Of a DNA stretch of 64,000 bases, positions 11,602-22,407 are shown in pieces (positions within the stretch are counted from its first letter, which is position 1; each line of letters opens with the position of its first letter). Under the pieces are notes generated by a model. The model made no database searches. It was not told the origin of the DNA and saw only the letters and a list, made by a program, of their open reading frames with translations. The stretch lies in NCBI GenBank assembly GCA_015501585.1, contig JADNRY010000161.1:81067-145066 (forward strand), in the 5' to 3' direction. The position numbers were made by a program, and so were the translations under genes. The DNA comes from Rhodocollybia butyracea (Eukaryota > Basidiomycota > Agaricomycetes > Agaricales > Omphalotaceae).

Positions 11602-12388
11602 CTAGCACTGTCCTGGGATAACACAGGATATACCAGGGCGGAGCTCAGGCAGAACCACTGGGGTTTTATAAATTGACATTGGTTCTATGTACTCCAGTAG
11701 TAAATTCAATAGAAATGAGCAAAAAGCAAATATAAAAGGCAGATAATAAAGCGACGAGATGAGACAGAGAGATGAGGCAGACAGCAGATGAATGAACAGC
11801 AGGTACGAAACACCTACATCGTTTCCAGGCTGCGCCCTGGATCTCAACAATCTCCCCCCTGGGGTCACCCTGGTAGTGCTGTCTGTCCTCGCTTTGGGCT
11901 TCACCCCTTTGTGCGCACCTCGCCCCCTCGGGTTCCCCTTCTTGCTTGCACTCTTATCCACAGCCACCTCATCGCCATCGTCATGAGACGATAGTAAAGT
12001 TGCACAATCGTCACTGTCAAGTTCATCATCCTCTTCCGTGTCATCTCCTTCCAAGCGGGCTTCAATATCCCCACTCTCAGGCTGACCGTCATCAAGTCCA
12101 TAGGCTTCGAGTTCAAAGTTGTAATCTTCGCCCATTGGGAACTGCATCATGAAACAATGCCGGTTGTAAAGCCTGGGCTCGCTGCGCCGGGCCAGCTTGG
12201 CGAGAAACAGCCTGATGGGATACCATTACTCTGTTAACAGTTTCTGAGATCCTAGCCATATGGGACTCAGTTTGCCTCAAGTAATACTGTCGATGGGCGA
12301 TATCCTTCACAGCCTTGATGTGTCTTTCTCGATCGCCAGGTCTGGTAAAGGCTTTGCCGCAGACGAGACATGCCCACGCTGAGTTCAT
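11602..12388 (-). CDS. Small C2H2-like zinc-finger protein with acidic tail
   Basis: The ORF starts at 12388 with MNSAWACLVCGKAFTRPGDR, a CxxC pair followed after 12 residues by His, then by a second His eight residues later (HIKAVKDIAH), i.e. a C2H2-like finger with a long His-His spacing. Splicing 12229-12178 (donor GTAATG, 52 nt) joins SETVNR to PRLYNRHC and continues into a strongly acidic region (DDTEEDDELDSDD) and a basic end (KGVKPKARTDS). The 3' end is uncertain: either a stop at 11602 or another intron from about 11811. It is likely a DNA-binding or chromatin protein, by inference only. Confidence 0.45.
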
Positions 12389-12558
12389 GGTCAGAACGCT
12401 TGGAGGCCAAAGTTGGAGGGGTAAAAACGCCCAAACTGCACTGAGGAACAGTTATATTTTCTATTTTTTTCAAGCCATTTAGGACCATGATTCAGGAGTC
12501 AGAAGAGGTTCAAGTCTTTATAACCGCCTTTTGAACGCGACTCAGGGCCCATCAGCAA

Positions 12559-12605
12559 GTTTCCAGCGCTGTACATGTAGTGCAGCGCTGGGGGCCGCTG
12601 GAAAC
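12559..12605. repeat. Nested inverted repeats around TACATGTA
   Basis: CCAGCGCTG (12563-12571) and CAGCGCTGG (12583-12591) form a perfect 9-bp stem with an 11-nt loop containing TACATGTA. An outer pair, GTTTCCAGCG (12559-12568) and CGCTGGAAAC (12596-12605), overlaps it, allowing two alternative hairpins. This could be a short palindromic element or a protein-binding site. Confidence 0.7.
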
Positions 12606-13114
12606 GGCTGTATAGCGCTCACCGACGTTTTGCCGATGGTCAGAAGACGCTCGGGTACACTAACTCCCCTTGCAACGCGATGTCTTCTCTCGATCACCGC
12701 TGGAATAAGCGGATGACAATGCTGATATGTCAAAATCGCAGATCGTGTAGCATCGCCAGTCATCAATCTCCCCACTCACCGGAATATAGGTCAGGAGAGC
12801 GATGAGAATGAGGACCTCTGATGAAACGATCGCCATTTAATCCCACGGTCACTAACTCTCTCATACTTCTGCTTCTTATCTGCTTTTTCGCGAGGTCATT
12901 CCAAAAGTAAGTCTTTACCACGCGATCCTTGCCTTCTCTTATGTTTTACTCGAAGTCACAAACACTCCGACCTTTGCCTTCAAACTTACGTCCATCGTTG
13001 AGAACATCTCGGTTGAAGATTTTTGTAGGACTTGTTGGCTTAGGTGCGTCGTTGAACGCCGATATCGTTGATCGTTGAACTGTTACTAACCAGTCCGTTT
13101 CAGTATACTAAAAC
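12606..13114. other. Intergenic
   Basis: No supported gene. It is the presumed promoter region of the coiled-coil ORF to the right; T/C-rich patches near 12860-12980 fit fungal promoter DNA. Confidence 0.4.
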
Positions 13115-13495
13115 ATGAGAGGTCCCAAGCGTACAGCCAAGGCGAGGCCCGAGTCAGTGCCCGAGGTGGATGTGGCGAACCAATATCTTGCTAATCTTGA
13201 AGATACGAACGATACGAACGCGGAAACACTGGAAGCGCAGAATAGGCGACTGCGGGAGGTCAACAGTGGCCTGGTACGATTGCTTCAACAGACTATCGCG
13301 ATGAACGACGAGAAAGAGGAGCGGGAAGTACGGCACAAGGAAACCAATGGACATCTGATGAATCAATTGGAAAGCCAGCTCGCCGCTACCCGATCGTTGA
13401 ACTCGGAAGTTCGACGACTCGAAGCTCTCAGTGAACAGCTGGCCGAGGAAAACTGGGCGTTGATTCAGTTGTTGGAAGATCGACGTCGACGCTGA
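13115..13495 (+). CDS. Coiled-coil hypothetical protein, 126 aa
   Basis: Uninterrupted ORF starting MRGPKRTAKARPESVPEVD: a basic N terminus, then an almost continuous heptad pattern to the end (TLEAQNRRLREVNSGLVRLL, RRLEALSEQLAEENWALIQL) ending in RRRR. It resembles a bZIP-type leucine zipper without an obvious bZIP basic motif (no NxxAAxxCR). It could be a dimerising regulator; no family assigned. Confidence 0.55.
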   Translation: MRGPKRTAKARPESVPEVDVANQYLANLEDTNDTNAETLEAQNRRLREVNSGLVRLLQQTIAMNDEKEEREVRHKETNGHLMNQLESQLAATRSLNSEVRRLEALSEQLAEENWALIQLLEDRRRR

Positions 13496-13907
13496 GCGCT
13501 GATGTTGCGTGCATGAAGCGCCTCAGGCAATGAACAATTTGCTATGCGGTGTGTAATTAATGATCATGTATCTTTGCAATTCAGTGCGTATACGAGGTCT
13601 TTGAATCTACTGATCATCCTGGCGTTTGTGCATGTATCGAAGCCACTAAGCTACAGTAAGTTAGATATCCAACCACTACCAGCTACCAAAAGGTGAAGGA
13701 ACAACGAGAATCAAGCCTGGATATTTTGATGTCAAACTGTTAGACTCGAACCAGTCCCTGCTGTAGAGTTGTGATGTGAAATCACACCGTTTCACCGACA
13801 CGGCTGATCGTCAGTCATCAAAGTGTCAACAAGAAACTATTGGCTCGAGTCTATCAAACTGTGTACTTCCAGTACCATAGTAGGCGCTTATCATTCTTGT
13901 TTCAACC

Positions 13908-15497
13908 ATGAGTCACAACGACAAACTTCACTACAACAACACCCCCGAAATTATCAAAAACTTTCGTGAAACTTGGGGCCCCGCTTTAGTGGCACGGGAT
14001 GAAGCAACCGAGGAGACGTTAGCGATAGCAGATAAAAAAATCAAGGGTTTGGATGATGAAATCAGTGAACTCGAAGCCTGCAGAAGTTCCAAATGGAATG
14101 AAAGAAAAAAATGGGAGCAATGGAAAAACAAGCTGCGCGCGTTACGATCCCCCATAAGAAAGCTCCCAGATGAACTGCTATCTGAGATACTCCAGCATCA
14201 GGATAATCTCATATACAGCCACTACGAATCGCACAGTGACATCTTTCGTAAAGCTCCAATGACCGTCGTTGCAAGTCAGGTTTGTTTTCGATGGCGAAAG
14301 CTTGTCGAGGGATCCCCAATTTTATGGTCGAAGTTGACCGTGGATATCTCCATGCTGGCGTGGTCAAATGGCTTGGCTGTGCCCAATTTTGAAGACACCA
14401 TTCGTCGATTCTTGAACAGGTCTGGCAGGCATCCTTTGGACCTCTCATTGACTCTCAACCTTCCTCCTCTGTACACGAACACGAACACAAATGCAGGGGG
14501 AATTCCTGGGCTCTTCCTTCTTGCAGAGCAAGCTTATCGGTGGAAAAGTTTTAAATATGTTGGGGAGCAGTCAGTGTGGGCTGATGAAGCACTAGCGAAA
14601 AAATTGGATTTTCCACTGCTTATGGAACTCGACTGGGAGGCCGCATGTGATATACCAGAGGCGATTGAAAGAGAGGCTTTTAATCGCTTCGTGCGGCATT
14701 CTCCAAGACTCTACTCAATCAGAGTGAACTTCATTTCAGAATTACCACTCTCCATCTCTGTGCTTAATCTCGATTCCCTCATAACTTCGCAATCAGATTT
14801 AAAGGGAGTTTTGGACAACTTCCCCTCTCTGAAATCCCTCGATATCAGGTTTTACGGGGAAGAGGATTCAGAGGAACCTTTAGAGCAGCAACAGATGTGT
14901 GTCTCTTGGCCTAACATCACATCGCTCAGTATCACCCATGCTTTCAGGCAAGGGGCGTCACTAAAAGTGATATTTACATTCTTCAGTTTTCCTTGTTTGA
15001 GGGAGCTTATCGTTGACCATTCAAAATGCGAATGGCCCACTGAGGCCTTCAAATCATTTATATCCAGCTCGGGCTGTAGGATACAGTCCCTTGTTCTTGG
15101 AGGGGAGATGTATCTCGAACTATCAGATGAGGACCTCTTTCGAACACTTCAATGTGTACCAGAACTTTCATCGTTACAACTCCATGTCCCAGATGATTAT
15201 AACCCATATTCCCTTCCATCACATAGACCGTTTTCTGCGTATCTATTGGAAAAGCTCACGCTCAATGGCAAGAACCCTGATTCCGATATCATTGCAAACC
15301 TAGAAAATCTCTCTATAACTAACGTCGGGGGCGAGTTTGATGACCACGCTGCTATTACCATGGTCCAATCACGTTGGTCCAGGCCTGGACGACTGCGCAC
15401 TATAAAGTCTTTCACGCTTAAATTTGCCTATCGAGAAATTGATCCCAGGACTATGAATATGTACAATGCTTTACGGATTTTGGATGGGAGGGTTTGA
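13908..15497 (+). CDS. F-box domain protein, 529 aa
   Basis: A single uninterrupted ORF with good start context (CAACCATGAGT). Residues about 35-75 form a short coiled coil (KKIKGLDDEISELEACRSSK). Next comes an F-box-like segment at about 82-145 with SPIRKLPDELLSEILQ and CFRWRKLVEGSPILWSKL, the usual LP.E.L..I and W..L anchors. The remainder reads as irregular leucine-rich repeats. By family, it would be the substrate receptor of an SCF ubiquitin ligase, binding Skp1 through the F-box. Agaricomycetes carry hundreds of such intronless or intron-poor genes. It looks intact. Confidence 0.85.
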   Translation: MSHNDKLHYNNTPEIIKNFRETWGPALVARDEATEETLAIADKKIKGLDDEISELEACRSSKWNERKKWEQWKNKLRALRSPIRKLPDELLSEILQHQDNLIYSHYESHSDIFRKAPMTVVASQVCFRWRKLVEGSPILWSKLTVDISMLAWSNGLAVPNFEDTIRRFLNRSGRHPLDLSLTLNLPPLYTNTNTNAGGIPGLFLLAEQAYRWKSFKYVGEQSVWADEALAKKLDFPLLMELDWEAACDIPEAIEREAFNRFVRHSPRLYSIRVNFISELPLSISVLNLDSLITSQSDLKGVLDNFPSLKSLDIRFYGEEDSEEPLEQQQMCVSWPNITSLSITHAFRQGASLKVIFTFFSFPCLRELIVDHSKCEWPTEAFKSFISSSGCRIQSLVLGGEMYLELSDEDLFRTLQCVPELSSLQLHVPDDYNPYSLPSHRPFSAYLLEKLTLNGKNPDSDIIANLENLSITNVGGEFDDHAAITMVQSRWSRPGRLRTIKSFTLKFAYREIDPRTMNMYNALRILDGRV

Positions 15498-16692
15498 AAG
15501 TGGTAGTGTATTCGGAGGTTCCTTCTAAAGGAAGGAAGCAAGCAAGGAAAGAAGTGTTGGTATGACAAGTATTTCACTACTGGCTAAAAGGTATATCGTA
15601 GTACATTTTTTGGAGATACTGTAGATACTTCAACAGTGGCTTGGAGTAATTATATTATACTAGTGAGCCGCTTTGCTGTCATATTCTCTTTCCAAGATAA
15701 GCCACAGCTTATCAGAGGAAAGATATCGAGCTACTATTAGACCTCTCGCCGCTTCACACGAAATACTCTCAAATTCGCGTCATTAGACTCGGAAATACTC
15801 ATATTATCAACGGAAGTGTTATGAGATGGATAAATTTCACGCGATTTCGCACTGTTTCCTTCAGTCCTTCAGTGACAGTTGAACGACTTATCTTCGCTAA
15901 CTACATGCCGGCTATTTCATATTAGGCTTTGGCCTTTGGTATAGTTTTCGTAAATAGGTTAATCAAAAGCATTCTGCATTCTTTTCTGCACAAAAAAAAA
16001 CCAGAGTAAAGTGTACTGAACTCGCGACCACGACCTAAGCACATTGATTGAGTTACTGTGGTCCAAAAACATCAGTTCCCGTCACTCTACAGATTTGATG
16101 ATTACTTTATAATGATTCTACTCAGATTGATCCTTTTGCGAACAGGGCTCGAATACTGAGCAGAATGTTCAGAACGGCGAGTGTGGTTTTTGCATCAATC
16201 ATCAGGAGCATATAAAATATGTATTGAGACCGCTGAGATTACTTCGGAAGGTTATTCACTATTCTAATAACAGGCCAAATTTTAATTCCTACAAGAATCC
16301 GTAAAGTATTCATGAAATGGCAAGAAGCAAAATAATGAGCGATAGGCGAGAGATTTGGCGGCTAAGCGCCCAGTTGCACTTCTTCGGACACTGCCCGACG
16401 CAGGCAATAAAATGCAGGAAATTCAAGGTAGAGATTTCATCTACTACAAACTGATCCATGTATTCAGAAGTTTGAGTAGTATCTAGTCGTTGCGAACTCC
16501 CCGACTCTGACCGAAGGGAAGAGAGGGTCTTGTACTGTGCGATCGAACTAAAAAAGCGTGTGAAATATCAGATAAAGAAATAATTTCTCATCACGTTATT
16601 TCAAGCTCCACTGTAGTGGGACTATAAGGGCTTGCAAAGTCGAAGTCTCCTCGCTCAACGACCACGTCTAAGATCTAGAGCCTGTTGAAAAA
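15498..16692. other. AT-rich intergenic stretch
   Basis: About 1.2 kb with no supported ORF on either strand and no clear repeat. It contains a GGAAGGAAGCAAGCAAGG purine tract just after the F-box gene and scattered A-runs. Confidence 0.6.
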
Positions 16693-17552
16693 ATGAATAA
16701 TCTTGCTTTACTGTTTCAATCGTTACAATGCACAATTCCTATTTGGGCACAACCTGTGTCATCAAACTTGCGACAGGAACAACTGCAGAAATTGCCAGTA
16801 TCTGATTTATTGGATGCACCATTTATGCACATTACTGATACTACACCATTGATTACGCGTAAAGCAGCTATTCATGCAGTGGAAACACGATGTACAAATA
16901 TACTTGTTCCATTTACTGTTCTGCCACAGAACTCAGATTTGTTTAAGAATGTAGTTTCCAGTTATCAAAGTGAGAAGTGAGATCGGAAATCCATTTACAT
17001 CAGCGTTGATGAACGCAGTACCTATGTCACTTCCAGTAACTACTCATATTCTTTCGCAGCCTGATATACTCAAAGATATTCAGCAATTAATCGCTTGCAG
17101 TGAAGAAGGTGAGCAACTGCAGTTCATCCGAGCTGTAAACTTACAAATGCGATTGAATGATGGTGAACCACTGTATAGTACGACTTCAATATACAGTGCT
17201 ATATATACTCGTTCTAAGTTTCGCGATGTATGCCTCGCGAAAAGTTTTCAGCGTGATTTTACATCACTTTATTCGATATCTGTGTACAATTTACTGACCA
17301 TGTACCTCAGTAAATGCAGTGAACAATGATGGTATTGACGCAGTGAATACTGTCGAAGATGTTTTGATTTGTCCAAATTTTATTCCTTACACTAAGAAAC
17401 TCATTAACCTATATAAACCAGTAACCTATGTAAACTTTGCAACTGTAATCAAAATTTTTTTTCCAGGTTTAGCTACATTTTTGTTAACTGTATCGAACAC
17501 TGGCTCACAATACACTAGCATGAGTCGGGGATTGCCGCACCAGCGGCGCTAA
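16693..17552 (+). other. Three staggered unassigned ORFs (possible frameshifted gene)
   Basis: ORFs 16693-16980, 16970-17329 and 17319-17552 follow one another in frames 1, 2 and 3, each overlapping the next by exactly 11 bases. The products (95, 119 and 77 aa, e.g. MNNLALLFQSLQCTIPIWAQ, then KFRDVCLAKSFQRDFTSLYS) have normal amino-acid balance and look like consecutive parts of one protein of about 285 aa. Only the first starts with ATG; the next two begin with GTG in this reading. I do not recognise the family. The AT-rich composition differs from the Crinkler-like gene next door. Two one-base shifts, or real frameshifting, would explain the layout. Confidence 0.35.
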
Positions 17553-17659
17553 CGATTATTAGCAATTTATCAAAAAGACTGCACTATTGACGTCAGTCAA
17601 GTCAGGTCAGGTGGCGAGCTACGACGCCCACAATGTTATACAGGTCACATGGTTCCACC

Positions 17660-20229
17660 ATGAGCAGCGACATCGAAAACATCGAAAAGAGCGAAAACAT
17701 CAGCGAAAACATTGAAAACAACGAAAAAATCGAAAACAGCGATGATATCTACCGGGTCTTCTACGATGTTAACGGGACGCTAGAGCGCAATCCTGTTATC
17801 TACCGCCGCAAGGAGATCCCGTCGTTAGTTGTCGACCTTGTTATCCGCGAAATCATATACCCTCGCATCTGTGAAAGACACGGCTACACACAGGCAGATG
17901 TCGAACAAACAGATATCAGCGTTTACAACGTCTCCGCGGAGGATTTCAAGGCCATTTGAATTCAGGCCAAGAGGGACTCAGCCGTAACCCTTCCTACGAA
18001 TGGTTTGGTTGAAGATGAAGATGAAATTGGTAAACGCTGCCTGGTGGTTTTGCGAGATCGTAAGTAGTTTCCAGCATCGCTATAGGAGCAGAGGCTCATC
18101 ATGTCGCAGGCTCCGTGCTGCTTGATTTGGGAGAGGGTCCGCACTTGCGCTCTTTCATCCATATGGCCGACTTGCACAAATTCCAACAGGTAGACTTGCA
18201 CCATAACGAAATCATACGCCTAGCGCAGGACAGCTTGCCAAGCTTTGTCAGGACATTCCTCGAGACTCTTGGCAGCAAGCGCTTCTTTCCAGAAGATGTA
18301 AGGCTTACCAGGGATGCGTTACGGCTCGTCACTAATTTTGATTTAAACCGAAGGAACACGCGCGGCTTTTAAAAGAGCTCGAAAAGACAGGCCACCAGAC
18401 TACCAAGCTCTTTGCTGCTTCAGACGTCTCTATCGAAGACAGCGCCGTCTCTCTCGAAAACAGCGCTGTCTCTCTTGAAAACGCCGTCCCTCTCGAATCT
18501 CTCGAAAACAGCATTGTCTCTCTCGAAGACAACGCCGCTCTCCAAGCCTCCGCTCGCGAAGTTGACCATTACATCTCTTTGCATAAATTCCTTGTTGCTC
18601 TAGATCGCATCTCCACCCTAATCCAGACTAATGGCCTTCAGGAAGTCACTTCGCGGGTCTTTTTTGTAGATCTAGGTATCAATTTACTCCTGAGCATGAA
18701 GAGCTTTCGCCGGGATCGAAGAGTAGCCATCTACCCGTACGTTGAGCCTACATCAGCCTTCGTCAGCTGAAGCTTATGTCGGACGTCTGCTAGCTCAACC
18801 AAGCCTTGGCCGATTAAGCAGCTAGTGCTTACTGTTGTAGATCAAACACCGCCCACATACTTCTCCTATAAGCCGAAAAGCGATTTTGGCATTTGGGAGG
18901 TTTTGCCGCGACTTTTGACTGAAACTCAATCCCAAGCGGACAAAGAAGATTACTATCGGCTGCTTTTGCAAGGAGGAAGCATTGTACGGCTTGTGTCCGC
19001 GGTCCAGAAGGAGGACGAAAAGCCCAGGCAGTTCATTCTTCCCTTGGTATACGTCGACCAGCTCTGGCAAGATGTAAGGTTTTTGCTGATGTTTCAGCAA
19101 GACGGTGAGGTTGGTTGATAGCAATTGAGGGACATAACGAAGCCCTGATTGAATATTTTAGGTCTGCTACTTTGAAAAGGTGTTCGATCTTACCCTGATG
19201 GACGATTCGCTCTGCTTCTTACTACACCTATATAACCTCCTGGACTACATCCGCTCTGTCAATGATGAAGCCTTGCGAAACCATGTCAGCAACGCATTTG
19301 CCAGACTCTCCAGCATTCAGACCAGCGGGTCGAAGACTCGGTTTAAACGTAAAACTGAGGACAACAATCAAAGTCCAAGGAAGCGGAATCGTGATGAAGA
19401 AAGTCGGCAGATTGGGGAGCTGGCGAGGCAGCACAGGTATAGGCTTGAAATTGAGCACGAAGTAGGCTTTAATCGCTCTCAGTGGCGAGCTCCAAGCTGA
19501 ATTTTGACAGGGCTCAGGCGTTCACTTCGGCACCTCTCCAGATGGCATTAAGGTTGCGGTAAAGAGGGGGTGCAGTGTAGAATTGGCGATCTATGACTAC
19601 TTGCGCGAACTCAAAGATTCTCCGCGCTACGTTCTGCCCATTTTCGATGTTCTGACCACCCCCACTGCCTCCTTCCTTGTCTTTCCATGGCTGGAGTCAA
19701 TGCGCGATGTCATTAACAGCAGCAGCAAAAAGCTGTCGTCCAACGATTTCTTGGCGTTGAGCTTGGATCTGGCTTCAGGCCTTTGCTTCTTACACAGACA
19801 TCTCGTGGCGCATCTCGACGTCAAACCAGACAACTTGGTGCTTGCCACAGACCACCCAGACAGCCTGATGTTTTTTGCGACCCAACCTGTTCTCAAAATC
19901 ATCGACTTTAACTTGGCAGCCCGCGTTGCGCGCGAAGATGAGCTGCTCACCCTTTTCCAAGGGACGGAAGGGTACATGGCTCCCGAGGTATGCCGTGGAG
20001 AGCCGTTTCTCCCATTCAAGGCGGACCTCTTCTCTTGCGGCCGAGTGTTCCTGGATTTCTCCAGCGTATGCGCGGCAGTGACCAGCAAACGGTAGTAGCT
20101 TTTGCAGAAGGCTTGACTGCTGATGACCCACAGAAGAGGCCCCACCTCGAACAGTGGCTCTCTAGCTGCTCTGTCGCGTCCTCTCGTTTGAAAGAATCTC
20201 CGACTCTTGCTCAAGCTCATCTTGCTTGA
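17660..20229 (+). CDS. Crinkler-like protein with C-terminal Ser/Thr protein kinase domain
   Basis: ATG at 17660 in strong context (CCACCATGA). Exons 17660-18059, 18110-18297, 18354-18736, 18794-19073, 19162-19461 and 19511 onwards splice in phase; several introns have clear branch sites. The N-terminal block (YRVFYDVNGTLERNP) resembles the header of fungal Crinkler-type proteins. The kinase part has the Gly loop created by splicing (GSGVHFGTSPDG), VAVKRG, the catalytic loop HLDVKPDN (HLD for HRD), IIDFN (DFN for DFG), GTEGYMAPE and a C-lobe PQKRP motif. Two blemishes: an in-frame TGA at 17957, removable only by a weak 45-nt intron (17921-17965), and a one-base deletion near 20058 that moves the last 50 residues out of frame. 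Probably a recently broken or strain-variable gene. Confidence 0.65.
18427..18535 (+). repeat. Imperfect 21-bp coding repeat (heptapeptide SAVSLEN type)
   Basis: Within the Crinkler-like kinase gene, units related to GCCGTCTCTCTCGAAAACAG repeat about five times, giving SIEDSAV, SLENSAV, SLENAV, SLENSIV, SLEDNA. All units keep the frame. Confidence 0.75.
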
Positions 20230-20884
20230 ACACGGCATACGCGTTTGTAGCATTTGGCCAGCTGTGAACGCTGAAAGCGTCTTCGACCTGAGGCTGGTTT
20301 CTATCGGGATTTGAGACCCTGACACGGCCGGAATATACAGCGTTTGTCTCGTTCAAAGCTTGCTAATAGCCGCTATATGGCGTACTGCGCTGATTTGTGA
20401 TTTGTATAATTGTTTTTGTATATCGTCCTCGTTTTACAGCTGCGCTCTTTTTCTGATTCGTACTTTTTTTTTGCAATTTGTTTTTTTTGTATACTACCTC
20501 GCTAGTTTTATTGTTGTGCTCTTTCTTTTCAAAGCACCTTACCATGATTGGTAAACAGGCTGGATATGTTTATGAAGCGTATGAGGCGTTGATTGAAGCG
20601 CGTGGACGCATGCAAGCACCGTTTTCTTCGCCGCAAGCAATAGCAAGAGCAAGCTCTTAGGTGGGTGACCGCAAGTCATAAAGCAGTGACACCGCTCCAG
20701 CTGTGAATGACCCTGTGGGGAAGGATAGTATCATCGGAGTAAAATACAGTGATAAGTAGTGCTAGCTAATGGGTTGCGGGATTTCAATGAAGCGTTAAAG
20801 CATTTAGCAGAAAAAGAAACGGATAAACGCTTGAAGCAAGAAAGATAAAAGAGTGGGAATCTCGATGACCGCTGAGGTCTCAAC
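20230..20884. other. Intergenic, T-rich
   Basis: Contains long T-runs (about 20400-20540) and only short hydrophobic or Lys-rich ORFs of the kind such runs create. No gene is supported. Confidence 0.5.
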
Positions 20885-21696
20885 GCCCGATTGTCAAAGG
20901 AACCCAAAGGTTGAACGCGTTGCTTGGAGTACACTATCAGTGATCAAACAGATAGCAAGTTTAACGTATGCCTACCAGTGGCAGCGACCGATGGGCCTGC
21001 TGGAGAAAGGGGCCAAACGTACTCTTCGAAGTCAAAAGACAACGGTGGCAAGGCAACGTAGTGGTTGAGCTGGTCCTGAGAAGGCCAAGTGGGAAATTCC
21101 CCTGGTGGATTCGTCTCGGAAAAAAATTGGGAATGATGCGAAGCAGAATCTTCAACGGAGAGCGCGAAGCTACGACCAATATCTTCCATTCTCGTATCAG
21201 GGTATTCTTCGGGGTCAGTGTCAGTAGACGCGGGGGTCGAGCGTCGAAGGAGCTCTTCCCGAAGGCAGAGGCTCTCTTCCTTGTGGCGGAGGCTCTCTTC
21301 CGTGTCGCTGAGAACTTTTAGCCTGCGAGTGACTCGCCGTTCTATGGCATGGAGGCTTTTTTGCTCGGTTTCGGACTGAGTCCCCGCATTATACCATGAC
21401 GATAAAGTAGCATATTGCTCATCACTTATATTTATAGTTTCTTGCACCCTGATCTTCTGGAGGATGGCCACCCTCGTTGCCTTTCAATCGGCATCGGTCG
21501 CATACCTGGTTGTAAGTATTAGTAAATAGGTATGCCAAAATGTTTTGGATACGAACGAGATGACTGTATCGCATGTTTAAGTAGCGTCGTTCTTCTTTCG
21601 TGCCGCGTTTTTTGATCACTGTCTTGAATCTTTCTTTCATTTCATCACTGATTTCGAGAGTCTCCTCATTCAATTTCTGTATAGGAGTTTCCGACA
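20885..21696 (-). pseudogene. 812-bp copy of the Cys-rich-family gene, 5' truncated
   Basis: Apparently identical to 30220-31031 (offset 9335) in every ORF it contains. On the minus strand it encodes ETLEISDEMKERFK...RYSHLVRIQ, a CDRC remnant, then IQ/KIRVQETINISDEQYATL and a tail ending at 20944. The copy stops abruptly at 21696 inside the codons for the N-terminal region, where unrelated sequence begins, so it lacks the first exon's start that is present in the 30.2-31.3 kb copy. It is therefore the derived copy. Confidence 0.75.
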
Positions 21697-21697
21697 G

Positions 21698-22407
21698 CGA
21701 CTTCTCCGTTATTCCGAGAGGCTCGTTCAGTTCTTGCTATCGCCATTCCCACCGTTACCAACGCTGCTACCCGTGCCCAAGTTGCTCTTCGTACGGTGTT
21801 GGAGGATTTTGATTCCCAGTTCCCCGAGGTTCGGAGTCTTCTGGAGCGTAGCTTGAGTAGGCGGATGGTGCATACCCTATCTCGTAATTCTGGGTTTGAG
21901 TCCATTATCTCCGCCTCGGAACCAGTGTTCGATTATGACAGGATAATCCGCTATGGGGATGTGGTGGAATCGGGTGCCGAGCTTTTCCCTTTAGAGACGT
22001 TAAGGGACACTCAAAACCCTTCTTTGCGGGAAGCAATCCGTTCCCTCCTGTCGAAACTGCAGATCGAGTCCTATACTCCCGCCTCGCCTCCTCCCATCGC
22101 CTCAACCCCACCTGTCTCGCCCAGCAGGTATTCCCCTATCGCCAATCCTTCGCCCTCGCTTCCTACGCCTGCCGTTGCCTTACCTGTCCTCCAACGTCCA
22201 CCCGAGGCAATCGAAGAGATCGAGTACATGGGCGATGCACAGATTTCCGGCTTGGACCCTGGGGTTGATGAGGAAGAGGTCGATAAGGAAAGCGAAGAGG
22301 ATGCTGAAGAAGGAGTCAGTACTCAACTGCATTCAGAGCCTGCAGGGCAACGCAGGGGAAGTGCCAATGGAACTGGTGTCGATTGTGACGGAAATGAATC
22401 TTCGTGA
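21698..22407 (+). pseudogene. 5'-truncated ORF of unknown family fused to the duplication edge
   Basis: An open frame without its own start runs from the duplication junction: FREARSVLAIAIPTVTNAAT, then LRTVLEDFDSQFPEVRSLLE, followed by a Pro/Ser-rich region and an acidic end (DEEEVDKESEEDAEEG), stop at 22407. A start at 21796 is possible. The good helical register right up to the junction suggests that a real gene was cut by the insertion. Family not recognised. Confidence 0.4.

Noticed and set aside
20360..20660. Short plus and minus ORFs of about 60-64 aa
   Set aside because: They are made of homopolymer T/A tracts, giving Phe/Leu or Lys/Asn strings without protein-like composition.
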